64,000 nucleotides of DNA from Abelmoschus esculentus (taxonomy: Eukaryota > Streptophyta > Magnoliopsida > Malvales > Malvaceae), in the NCBI GenBank assembly GCA_035048815.1, contig JAUCBN010000012.1, positions 10,211,001 to 10,275,000 of the forward strand, written 5' to 3'. This document shows positions 1 to 9,668 of this stretch, in pieces. Position 1 is the first letter of the stretch; each line of letters starts with the position of its first letter. Below the pieces are notes generated by a model. That model saw only the letters and a list, made by a program, of their open reading frames with translations, made no database searches and had not been told where the DNA came from. The position numbers and the translations under genes are program-made.

Positions 1-1260
1 TCAATTCTGACATGGACTTCCAACTCAAGGCATCGACAACCATATTTGTATTGCCGGGATGATACTCTATGACACAATCATAGTTCTTTAACAACTCTAT
101 CCATCGACACTGTCTCAGATTCAACTCTTTCTGGGTAAGCAGATACTTTAGACTCTTGTAGTCGGTGTAAATGTAGCATTTCTCCCTATAAAGATAATGT
201 CTCCATATCTTCAAAGCGAAGATCAATGCTGCAAGCTCAAGATCATGAGTAGGATAGTTCCTTTCATGGGGTTTCAACTGCCTCGAGGCGTAAGCAACCA
301 CCTTACCCTCTTGCATGAGCACACAACACAACCCACTCAAGGAAGCATCACTAAAGATCATGTAATATTTTTCCGATTCTGGTTGTATCAAGACATGTTC
401 TTTCGTCAGATAGGTTTTTAACTGCTCAAAACTTTGTTATCTCCTCTCATTCCATACAAATGGAACCCTTTTTTGACGCAATTTGGTCAACAATGTCGAT
501 AAGATCGAAAAACCCTTAACAAACCTCCTATAGTATTCGGCAAGTCCGAGAAAGTTACGGACTTCTGATACATTCCTTGGTGGTTTCTATTCCACCAAAG
601 CTTCGATCTACTGAGGATCTACTCGGATTCCATTCGCTGTAACTATGTGACCAAGAAATGCCACCTCAGACAACCAAAACTCACACTTACTGAACTTGGC
701 GTACAAACGCCTATCCCTCAACACCTGAAGAACTACTCTTAGGTGAAAGCCATGCTCTTTCTCTGAGCGTGAGTACACCAAGATGTTGTCGATGAATACA
801 AACACAAATTGATCTAGATACAGATGAAAGATCTGGTTCATCAAGTCCATAAAAGTTGCAGGTGCATTCGTGAACCCAAACGGCATCACTAGAAACTCAT
901 AATATCCGTACCGTATCCTAAAAGCAGTCTTTTAGACATCCTTATCCACCACCTTCAACTAATAGTACCCTGACCTCAAATCTATCTTAGAAAATACACG
1001 GGCACCCCTCGACTGATCAAATAGGTCATCGATCCTAGGCAAAGGATAACGATTCTTGATCGTGACCTTATTGAGCTGACGGTAGTCAATGCACATCCGC
1101 ATCGATCTGTTCTTCTTTACAAACAAAATTGGTGCTCCCTACGGTGACACGCTCGATCTGATAAAACCTCTTTCAAGCAACTCTTGGATTTGTTGCTTCA
1201 ACTCTATCATCTATATTGGTGCCATATGATATGGTGCTATGGACATCGGTTCCGTACCTG
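1..1260 (-). pseudogene. Reverse transcriptase-RNase H pseudogene of element A
   Basis: The minus strand from about 1250 shows RT block VKKNRSMRMCIDYRQLNK, then PLPRIDDLFDQ, SKIDLRSGYY, the MPFGFTNAPATFMDLMN block (start 889) and the catalytic box FIDNILVYS. The box normally reads FIDDILVYS; the second aspartate is Asn here, which should abolish polymerase activity. RNase H follows from about 480 to 1, with YTDYKSLKYLLTQKELNLR and EYHPGNTNMVVDALSWK, normally ending in LSRK. In-frame stops occur before and inside the RT (for example after MAPI and after RSGYY). Family assignment is secure; function is lost. Confidence 0.85.
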
Positions 1261-1433
1261 GTAATACCTCTATTCGGAACTCTAACTCACGGTTGGGGGG
1301 GTAAACCAGGCAACTCCTCCGGGAACACATCGGGATACTCATAAACTGTCCTTAAACTCTCCAACATTGGACCCTCAACACTTAGATCCACTCTGTGAGC
1401 TAAGAAAGCCTCATAACTTTGTTGGATTGACCT

Positions 1434-1830
1434 CTAAGCTAACAACACCGACACCATATTCGATAAACATGGGTTCCTTTCACGCCACACTATAAGCTTA
1501 GAACCATCTACCACTCGAAGCTTTAAACTCTTGGATCTACACCTCAAACTTGCATCATGTTCGAACAACCAATCCATCCCAAGGATTGCGTCAAACTTCC
1601 TGAAACAGTAAGACCATAAGATTAGATAGAAAGATAGACCCTTGCACCTCGATCGGAAACCTCCGATATACTTTATCCACAACACATCCAACCCCAACGG
1701 GCTTATCACACGGGCCCTAACTCAAGATCCTCCGTTGGTAACCCCTACTGTTGAGATATCTCACTACAGATATATGAGTGGGTAGACCCCGAGTCCACAA
1801 GAGCAACTGTAGGTACAAAAAACAAACTGA
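1434..1830 (-). pseudogene. Aspartic protease region of element A (pseudogene)
   Basis: The retropepsin active site LVDSGSTHSY is visible on the minus strand near 1775-1805, at the end of the reading frame that carries the Gag zinc knuckle. Downstream, in another frame, FDAILGMDWLFEHDASL matches the conserved ILGMDWL block of gypsy proteases. The split between frames and the stop after SEISQQ show it is broken. Polyprotein cleavage is the known role of the family. Confidence 0.75.
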
Positions 1831-3069
1831 ACATACCTAAGATCATATTAGTAGCTGCACAGTCCTCTTGTGCCTTCACTGCATATTGTCTTACCGGTGC
1901 TCTAGCAATGGATTGAAATGTGCCTCCTGATGCATAGTTAACTCCTCCACGCGAGAACCTATGACCCCTTTGAGCCTGAAACACATACCTCTGATCCTGA
2001 CCTGGAGGAGATGTCACAGCCTCTGGGCAGTCCCTCACAAGATGATCCAAAGACCCACATTGGAAGCAAACCCTAACATTGCCCCAATACTCACCTCGGT
2101 GGCTCCGGCCATAATGCCTACAAGTCTGGACATTGGCACTCCTCTGTAAACTCTCTAGACCCCCAGCAGAAGAAGGCACAGACTGCCTTCTACGCCCTAC
2201 AAACTCTAACCTCTGGTTCGACCCTGAGCCTTGATTCGATGCTCCTCTATTCTAGTTTCAACGGTTTCTACTCCTATCGGAGTGGGACTGAGAGTTCCCC
2301 GCATGACTCTAAATAGCTCCACCCGAGCCTCTCTTGCCAACAGACGACCCATAGATCAAACCCTGAACATGCTCGAGGGATTTAGCACTAACATCTAACT
2401 CTGAAAACACCATAGGCGATGTAGCAGTGAGATAAGTCTGAATCTTCTTCCTCATACCTCTCAAGAACCTCTTACATCTCATCTTCTCTATAGCAACAAG
2501 CTCGGGGATATACCATCTCAGTTACAGAAACTCTTGCTCATAAGCAAAGACCAAACGGTTCCCCTGAACCAGATGGGTGAACCGCTCCCTCAAGGCGTCG
2601 ATGTGAGTCTCACCCATATACTTACTCTCAAAACCCTCAAGAAAGTTCTCCCACTTTGGACGATGAGGATACCAGCCCTGTTCAACTACTCCCACCACTA
2701 TCTCGCATTGCCCTTTAGAAGCGACAACACACATGATAACTTATCCTCCGATCTCAACCTCATCTGTCTCATGATCCATCTTGTATCATGCAGCCACTGA
2801 TCAGCCTGTATGGGATTATCCTGCCCTGTACCAAAGAAGTCAATCGCTCTCTGTCTCCACACACTCTCAACCGGTGCCTCACGAGGTGTAGAAGATGATC
2901 TCGATATAACTCTCACTATCCGGCGTAAGGTCAGATTCAACTGAGCAAAATAGTTGGCCCCTTGACCAACTGTATCATTCGATAGCACCTCCTCGGGCTT
3001 ATACACATAGTTAGAGTCTCCTCCTCGAGAACCCCGACTCTCCTACTGATCTCTAACATGCCTCGGCAT
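1745..3069 (-). pseudogene. Gag pseudogene of element A
   Basis: Minus-strand Gag from a likely ATG at 3067-3069 (MPRHVRDQ, then an in-frame stop). Recognisable capsid pieces are ANYFAQLNLTLRRIV, QADQWLHDTRWIMRQM and ESKYMGETHIDALRERFTHL. It ends in the nucleocapsid zinc knuckle CFQCGSLDHLVRDCP (about 2030-2070). The reading frame changes between 2734 and 2698 and between 2522 and 2179, so the copy cannot make a full Gag. Order and motifs match gypsy chromovirus Gag. Confidence 0.8.
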
Positions 3070-3099
3070 GCTAACCACTTCTACACAAACAACAACAAC

Positions 3100-4740
3100 A
3101 GGATTACACATATATAACACACTAGACTCATGGTAAAGTACTTATCTAACACCTATATAACACACTAAACTCCCTCGGGACTTTCTAAAACCGACTAAAC
3201 CTAATCTTTCTTTATCCAGAATGTTACATCGAACATCTTCGAACGAGGTCGCCCAACCAATCTCATGCTCAAAATGTTACATCGAACAACTTCGAGTGAG
3301 GCCGCCCAACACTCGGAATAAAAGTCTTCAATAATCACCCGACATATTAAATTAGATGGCCTTCAACGTGTTGCAACACTTTTAGATATCCAGATTTCCA
3401 TCACACAAAGACTCAAACCACACAAACGATCCACCTAGGATCTTAGCACAACAAGATATATTAAAATTATCTCAATTCAACCTATCGGGGCTATAAACAT
3501 CAATCTTGGTTAAGTAATTCATTTCATTGTTTTTAAGATTCATAAAGACCCTTAATTACCATTATCGAACCTCAAACACTACTTAACTTGGCAAGATTCC
3601 ATGTGGGTATCGATACCCTTAGATGGGAATCAAAACAGGCTGCATTGATACTCACCCAAAGAGGGTATCGAAACACAGGTATCGATACTAGCATCGATAC
3701 CCTTTGACCACTCAAAGGTCAACCAAGAAGGCCCTCCAAATTCGATACCAGTATCGAATCGGAGATGCCATTGGAGGATTCGATATCGAACCATGGTTCA
3801 ATACCCCTGTCTACATAGCTTATTTTTACACAAGGGTATCGATACATGGGCCACCGATATCGATACCCTTGCACGAAATGTAGGTTTACACTTAGAAATT
3901 CTAGAGATTCTTCCCCAAACTCAATCTAATCGATCCTAAAGTGTTCTTACTTACTCCTAGAGATGTTTAGGATGTTTTAATATCATTTTTTAGTCATTAA
4001 ACACACAAGTACGAATTTCACCATTAATGTCTTTAAGCTTCCAACCAAGCACACATGCATCAAAAATCTATATGTATGCAACTACCATGATATGAATAAT
4101 GAAAAGGAAGAGTTGGGAGTACCAACCTTAGCAAGCAACAGAAAAAACGTTACCCCTTCCTTCTTCAATCTCTCTTTAACCCAAGACTTGTAGAAGGCTC
4201 ACCAACCTCCCTTTTTACAAGAGATGATAAACAGAGATTAAATATACTTTGGGATGAATTCTCAGATCTTAAAAACATTATAAAGCTGAGAATTTAGGCT
4301 CCTAAATACTCTAATCCTGGATTAAACCTTGAACCTCTCTAAAAACCCACTTTACACCAAACTAAACAAAGAATACATTGTTTTGCAAATTTCCCCAAGT
4401 CCTACCTAACACTCTTCAGCTCAAGAACGCACGATTACACACTAAACTCACAAAGATATCACCTTTAGAAAGGCTTCTTCTCTTCTTTGGAAGATGGGAG
4501 AAGAAGGCAAGTAGGATGATTTCACCACCCTTACTCTCTGTAGAAAACCTCCCTCTTTTCCCTTATCTTTATCCTCAATTAGAGGATTACCAAAACACCC
4601 TCACTAAACAAAGCCCAACACTTAATCCAAACAAGCTAAAGGCCCAACAAAACCCAAAACCTCACCACACGGGACCCAATCCAAAACTCAAACCCTTGAG
4701 TTAAACCGATACTTAGGTACGGAAAATCCGGGTTATTACA
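3100..4740 (-). repeat. 5' LTR region of element A (inner edge uncertain)
   Basis: The outer end is at 4740. The inner edge is estimated only from the Gag start. Between 3600 and 3860 the palindrome GTATCGATAC or near variants recurs several times. A C-rich paired motif around 'atcgaac.ncttcga..gaggncgccca' occurs twice at 3230-3310. The open frame at 4378-4704 lies inside this LTR, has no recognisable domain, and is not called as a gene. Confidence 0.55.
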
Positions 4741-6286
4741 ATTTATTTGTTTAATAATAAAATATTTATTTAGATATTAATTTTTAGAATAATTTTTAGC
4801 ATCTTATTTTTATAAAGTCTTATAATAAGTATTGATGTAAGCATTTTTTAAATTAATTATCTTAAACTCTAAAGCTAAAATCTAAAATTTTAAATCTCAT
4901 TATATATAATAAATTTTAAACTTAAATCTTAAACTCTAAACGTAAGTTATAAATTTTAAACCCAATTATATATTATAAATTCTAAACTTAAATCTTAAAC
5001 TCAACATAAATTATAAATTTTAACCCTAAAACATTAAATTTAAATCTAATTAGAACATATAAATCATAGAATTAATAACTTTATATTTTTTACCCGATCT
5101 GTATATAAAAATGATTTTTAAAACACCTTAAATTCTAAAAAAAATCATAATCTAGAAACTACATAACATTTTTATTGATTATATATATATATATATGATA
5201 GAACCAAGTTACACATTGTAAAACTTAAAATTTTAAGTTTTACATATTTTTGAAATCGTTAAATGACTAAAACGAATAACTCAGATTAACAGTCAATTAT
5301 GTAAAAATTATTACTTGAAAAATTTTTAAGAGTTAATTAAATATATAGTTAGAATTCACTAACACGTGTAAAACTATGGGATTTTACATATTTTTTGAGT
5401 CGTTAGATGGATAAAATGAATGATTCAAATTAACTATTTTTTTTTCAAATGATAATGTTCATGTCATACTATTAATCTTACTTATTTATTTTTGCTTTAC
5501 GCTTCTCGCAATAGGGATTGAGTCGTCACTAACTTTTGGCTAAATGGAAATTTAACTAAGTATGTTTGAGATCGTGCTTAGTATTTTATTGGAGTACAAT
5601 TAAAGCTCGAAGAAAGTAAAAACTAGAAAGAAGAACACAAGAGAAAAGTGAAAATAAAGTACATATCAAGTTTACCTTCTCAAGGGGTATTTATATTATT
5701 CTAAAATCCTAAAGATAAATTATTCAAATTTCAAATTTAAATTTTTAAGATAATTCCCCAAGACAATTTCGTTCATCTTTTAGAAGATGCTGATTGAACT
5801 ACCTTCTAAAAGTTGTTCTTGGCTGGACGATCTAAATCTGTAAGGTCAGAAAACGTCGTGCCTCATGTCTTGACTATGAATCCAGCCACGATGGATAAAA
5901 AATGCAGAATTTACTCTTTTCTATTAGTTCTGGAAAATAAATTTCTACACTAAAAATTATCAAAATAGAACTAAATTAATAATATCAAATCGATAATAAA
6001 ATATATGTAAATTCAAACACTCATTAATTTTATTCATCCAACTTTTTATAAAATATATATAAGAACTTGGAAATAAAAGAATATGTTTTATTTTTTATGT
6101 GCCAAGTGTTTGAACCCCAACCCTAAAATGATAAGAAATATCAAAAGGTTTTTTCTATTGGGTGTGATCCCACATAAAAGCATGTGGCAGCAACTGGCCA
6201 AAGTAGCAACAAAAGAGGGATTTGGATTTTTATGTTGAAATGAAACAATCACTTCAAATGTACAAATTTAAATCAACTAATCAGTA
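4741..6286. other. AT-rich intergenic stretch without a gene
   Basis: No coding region is supported. At 4860-5060 there are short runs resembling degenerate plant telomere-type words (variants of 'taaactctaaac' and 'aaaccc'). At about 5570-5720 a purine-rich leader followed on the minus strand by ATATAAATACCCC resembles a retrotransposon LTR promoter remnant, but no ends can be defined. Confidence 0.4.
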
Positions 6287-6295
6287 CTTTGTTGG

Positions 6296-6547
6296 AGAGA
6301 TTATGTCGTACGCTAGGTTAACCATTTTAGCCATGATTCCTAACTGATGAAGAACACTTATTTTACCAATAATCAATCATGTAACTAATATAATTTTTAA
6401 AAATTATATTTTTAAAATAATATAAAAATTATGATTGAATTCATTGGTCGGAAAAAAATGAATTAGAGATTAGTGGTGAAGTGGGTGATTATAATTGGAT
6501 GGGATCATGGTTGGTGTAGTGAGTCGGATCCATGATATAATTTCTCC
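6296..6547. mobile_element. Mutator-like MITE (copy 1)
   Basis: A 252-bp non-coding insert flanked by a perfect 9-bp direct repeat CTTTGTTGG (6287-6295 and 6548-6556). The ends are inverted and related (AGAGATTATGTC at left; reverse complement of the right end AGAAATTATATCATGG). The 9-bp duplication and terminal inverted repeats match Mutator-superfamily MITEs, and the same end sequence is found at 57896-58096. There is no coding capacity. Confidence 0.65.
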
Positions 6548-6562
6548 CTTTGTTGGTAGATA

Positions 6563-6788
6563 AGGAAAAAATATATCACAGATAAATCTTATCACATTAT
6601 TTATGGGATCAACCACTAAAAATCATTTATTTCATCATTTTTTTATATCGTATTTTTAAGTAAATTTTCATTAATATTTACTGTTAATTTATTTTTAAAA
6701 ATAATTTACAAAAACAAAATTATAAAACGTGTGATTTTAGTGGTTGATCTCATAGACATATGGTGGGCTTTACCCATGATATAGTTTC
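6563..6788. mobile_element. Mutator-like MITE (copy 2, adjacent to copy 1)
   Basis: A 226-bp insert with imperfect terminal inverted repeats. Left: AAAAATATATCACAG, then GGGATCAACCACTAAAA. Reverse complement of right: GAAACTATATCATGGG, then GAGATCAACCACTAAAA. It is flanked by near-identical 9-mers TGGTAGATA (6554-6562) and TGGTAGTTA (6789-6797). It sits only a few bases from copy 1. It is the same superfamily as copy 1 but more diverged. Confidence 0.6.
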
Positions 6789-6797
6789 TGGTAGTTA

Positions 6798-8780
6798 GGG
6801 TTATTACTATTTCCTATTAGGGTAAATATACATTTTAGTACCTCAGTTTTACATCAAGGTGTAATTTATCATCTAATTTTTTTGGTTTAATTAAGTATCT
6901 AAATTTTATGATTTATATCGAATTTAACTTTTATTCTAATTTGGTACTTACGATAAACAACTTATTTGAACTATAAAACCAACTTTTATGGACAAATTTA
7001 AATTTCAAAGCTTAAATATCTAATTAGACAAATAAATACTAAATTATGCCTTAAAACTAAGTTTAGATCCCAAAATGCATATTTTATAATTTTTTATTGT
7101 CACCAAGAATCAAAAGGATTAACTTATTTGAGTTTTTTTAAAAAGTATCCTTTATTTTTTTTAGATTATTATAAGATAAGATACACCATAAGTTATTCGA
7201 GTTTAATTCTATTCGTTTACATCTTTAATCAATACAACGTAGATTATTACGACGAGAATTGATTATAACAAGAAAATATTTTGAGTTTACGTATGACTTT
7301 TAAGTTTAAGGTTTAGAGTTTAAAGGAGTTTGTAGAGGTAGAATTTAAGGTTTGGGGTTAAAATTTAGAGTTTAGGGTTAAATTTTGGGATTAAAGATCT
7401 ATTTTTAAAATTATAGCTCAAATATGAAGAATTATCCAATTTTTTATATAATTTATGTATTAAAATATAATTTAATAATAATATATTTATATATAAAAGT
7501 TAAAATTTTAAGTTTTGATAACAAATTAAAGGATAGCTTGATTTACAGAATATAAGATTATTATTAAGAATAAGATTTATTATTAATATATTATTAGAAA
7601 TATTATCTTATCTTATTTGATTTGTTTAATATGAACGCAAAATTATAATGTTTTGTTGAATATATGATAAGAAAAAATTATATTTTATTAAATTATCCTT
7701 GAGAATTATTATAATATATAACATTTTTTTATAATTTAAATTTTTTATCTAACTTATAATCAACTCTTATTACTTTTTATTTTTATAATTTAATCTAGTA
7801 TTTTAAATAAAATACATTTTTACTTAAATTTAATCCTAAAATTATATATTTTATCTAAAATTCATCCTGATTTCTTTTAATTTTAATAATTTAGTTTAAT
7901 ATTTTAAATGTAATCGTATTTTTATTTAATTTAATTTATAAAATTATTATTTAATGATATAGAAAATTATATTTGATTCAATTTCTATCCTATTTAGTTT
8001 AACTTTTAGAAAACAAAGAAATTATTTCAAATTTCCACTATGCAATCAAAAATCAAGAAACTAAATTCCCCCAAAACGAGTATTAAAATTAATTTAGAAT
8101 TTAATATTTTAAATTATAAAAAAATGTTAAACTACATACGAAAATACATTTGAATTAATCGAACTTTTTGATGTTAAAATCTCGAATCTTTGATATTGAT
8201 CTTCTAAGAAAATAATTTTTTAAAACTCTCTAATAAGAAATAAAAAATTAAATTAATATGTATTCATAAAATTATTTAAAAAGTAAATATTTATCGAATA
8301 TTACAATAAAATTTTAATTTTTTAAAGTATATATTTATAGGTATTTAAAATATTTTTTTTACTACAATCATTCTTGGAAAAATTTTATTTTTAATTATAT
8401 AAAAGTATTTCCTTATATAAACATTTATCCTGATGCATATAGATTAATAAATTCGAATTAATTGAAATTAAAAATTTAAAGTTCGAACCAAAGTTATAAC
8501 AAAACAATATTATAGTTAAAATAAATTTATTACCGCTTTTAGACTAAACCGTGTTATTAATTATTACCGTTGATTTGTGCTTTGGTTAGTTACGGCACAC
8601 ATTTTTATGACAAATATATCCTTCCATCAGCTACTGAATAAACTAGCTTGGGATTGTGAGTGAGCTGTTGTTTGGTTGGCATATCCGTCATTAAATTTCT
8701 GAAAATTAGGGGTAGAAAAGGAAAAATCGAGTAAAAACAAAATATCTTCAAAACCAAACTAAAAAATAACGCTCTGGATG
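6798..8780. other. AT-rich intergenic stretch
   Basis: No gene is supported. It holds long A/T runs and, near 7300-7400, degenerate 'gtttagggtt' words. The short open frame at 8605-8802 on the minus strand overlaps the promoter of the DREB2-like locus and has no recognisable content. Confidence 0.4.
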
Positions 8781-8794
8781 TAACCGGAACAACC

Positions 8795-8894
8795 GGTGAC
8801 ACGTGTTCGCTGTCTCTGGTGACAAACCACCATGCAACTCAACACAGAAACCGACAGCTGTCTTGAAAAAACCAGGAAATTTTAGTTATAAATA
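8795..8894 (+). promoter_or_regulatory. Promoter of the DREB2-like locus: G-box/ABRE, DRE core, TATA box
   Basis: Within 100 bp there is a G-box CACGTG (8800-8805) in the ABRE context ACACGTG, a dehydration-responsive element core ACCGAC (8850-8855), and a TATA box TATAAATA (8887-8894). Such sites are typical of drought- and heat-responsive DREB promoters. Transcription would start near 8915-8930. The leader to 9441 contains a plausible 5'UTR intron (donor AAG|GTACTT near 9168, acceptor AAATAG near 9310). The sites are seen; responsiveness is inferred. Confidence 0.6.
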
Positions 8895-9441
8895 TGTTCC
8901 CAACTGGCAACACTAATTCAAATATGCTTTCTTGGCTAGAGATCATTCTCGAAACTCACAACGGTCACCAAAAAATCAAGAAAACAATCAGAAATCTATC
9001 GCAAGTACTGAGATTTGTGAACCATCTTTGTATTGATATCGTCGTTGATTCTCTGGGTTTTGGTTCTTTTCTGTCGCCGATCATCAAAATCTCGTAAACT
9101 TGTGTCGAAAATCCTGGGGGTTTTCAGTTGAAATCGTGGGGGTTTTCAGTTGAAAAAAATTCTTTAAGGTACTTTCTTTCAATCTTTTAATCATTCTTGA
9201 CGTTAAAATCTCGTCAAGCTTGGTTTAATATTCTTCGCTTTCGTTCTTTTCATTATCAGGAAATTTTGGAATGGTGCATTAAAACCCTGTTTTTATTTGC
9301 ATTGAAATAGGTGGAAATTTGTGGAAATTTACTGGGATTTGCTCAATCTTGTCGTTGTTCTTTGACATTGAATTTCTGGGTTTTCGTTCATCAAAAAATC
9401 AAATTCTTTTGGAATCGCCGGAATTTTGTGAAAATTCAATA

Positions 9442-9630
9442 ATGGTTTCGGTCGGTGATCAAAACCCAAATCCGGGTTCGACTCAGATTTCACGTAAACG
9501 GAAGCGTCGTGGGTTGTCCGTGGAGGATACATTGAAGAACTGGGTCGATAACCCCGCTGAGACAAATGTGCGAAAGGCTCCTGCCAAGGGTTCAAAAAAG
9601 GGCTGTATGAAGGGAAATGGGTTGCAGTGA
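9442..9630 (+). pseudogene. Truncated DREB2-type AP2/ERF transcription factor (N-terminus only)
   Basis: The 62-codon frame starts at ATG 9442 and carries the N-terminal hallmarks of DREB2 proteins. A basic nuclear-localisation stretch SRKRKRRG is at residues 17-24, SVEDTLKNW at 26-34 matches the usual 'ERLKRW' helix, and PAKGSKKGCMKG at residues 47-58 is the block that directly precedes the AP2 domain. In intact DREB2 genes the next residues are KGGPEN and then YRGVRQR. Here the sequence ends NGLQ-stop at 9630, and no AP2 domain follows before the VPS24 stop codon 39 bp away. The promoter and long leader are retained. A deletion at about 9620 is the simplest cause. It cannot bind DNA, but a transcript or short peptide may still be made. 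Confidence 0.85.
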
Positions 9631-9668
9631 TTAATTGAGTTTAAAAATTTGACGGGAAAATAATGGTT

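Larger units (their letters stand above)
1..4740 (-). mobile_element. Ty3/gypsy chromovirus-like element A, partial and decayed
   Basis: Read on the minus strand, an LTR-like region (about 3100-4740) is followed by gag, protease, reverse transcriptase and RNase H in that order, and the window edge cuts the element inside RNase H. The outer LTR end is at 4740, where the minus strand begins TGTAATAACCCGGATTTTCC. Gag, protease and RT are spread over several frames with stops, so the copy is dead. The inner LTR edge is not fixed: no TGGTATCAGAGC-type primer site is visible and the 3' LTR lies outside the window. RT and RNase H wording closely parallels the Tekay/Del-like element at 40927-52680. 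Confidence 0.85.

Noticed and set aside
4735..4745. Target duplication for element A
   Set aside because: The other end of the element is outside the window, so nothing can be compared.
4860..5060. Telomere-like repeats
   Set aside because: The words are degenerate, irregular and AT-diluted, with no run of perfect AAACCCT units. The same holds at 31140-31270 and 59130-59220, so no interstitial telomere is claimed.
8894..9097. 67-aa frame after the TATA box of the DREB2-like locus
   Set aside because: It lies in the 5' leader, upstream of the recognisable DREB2 start at 9442. It may be an upstream frame but has no known domain.
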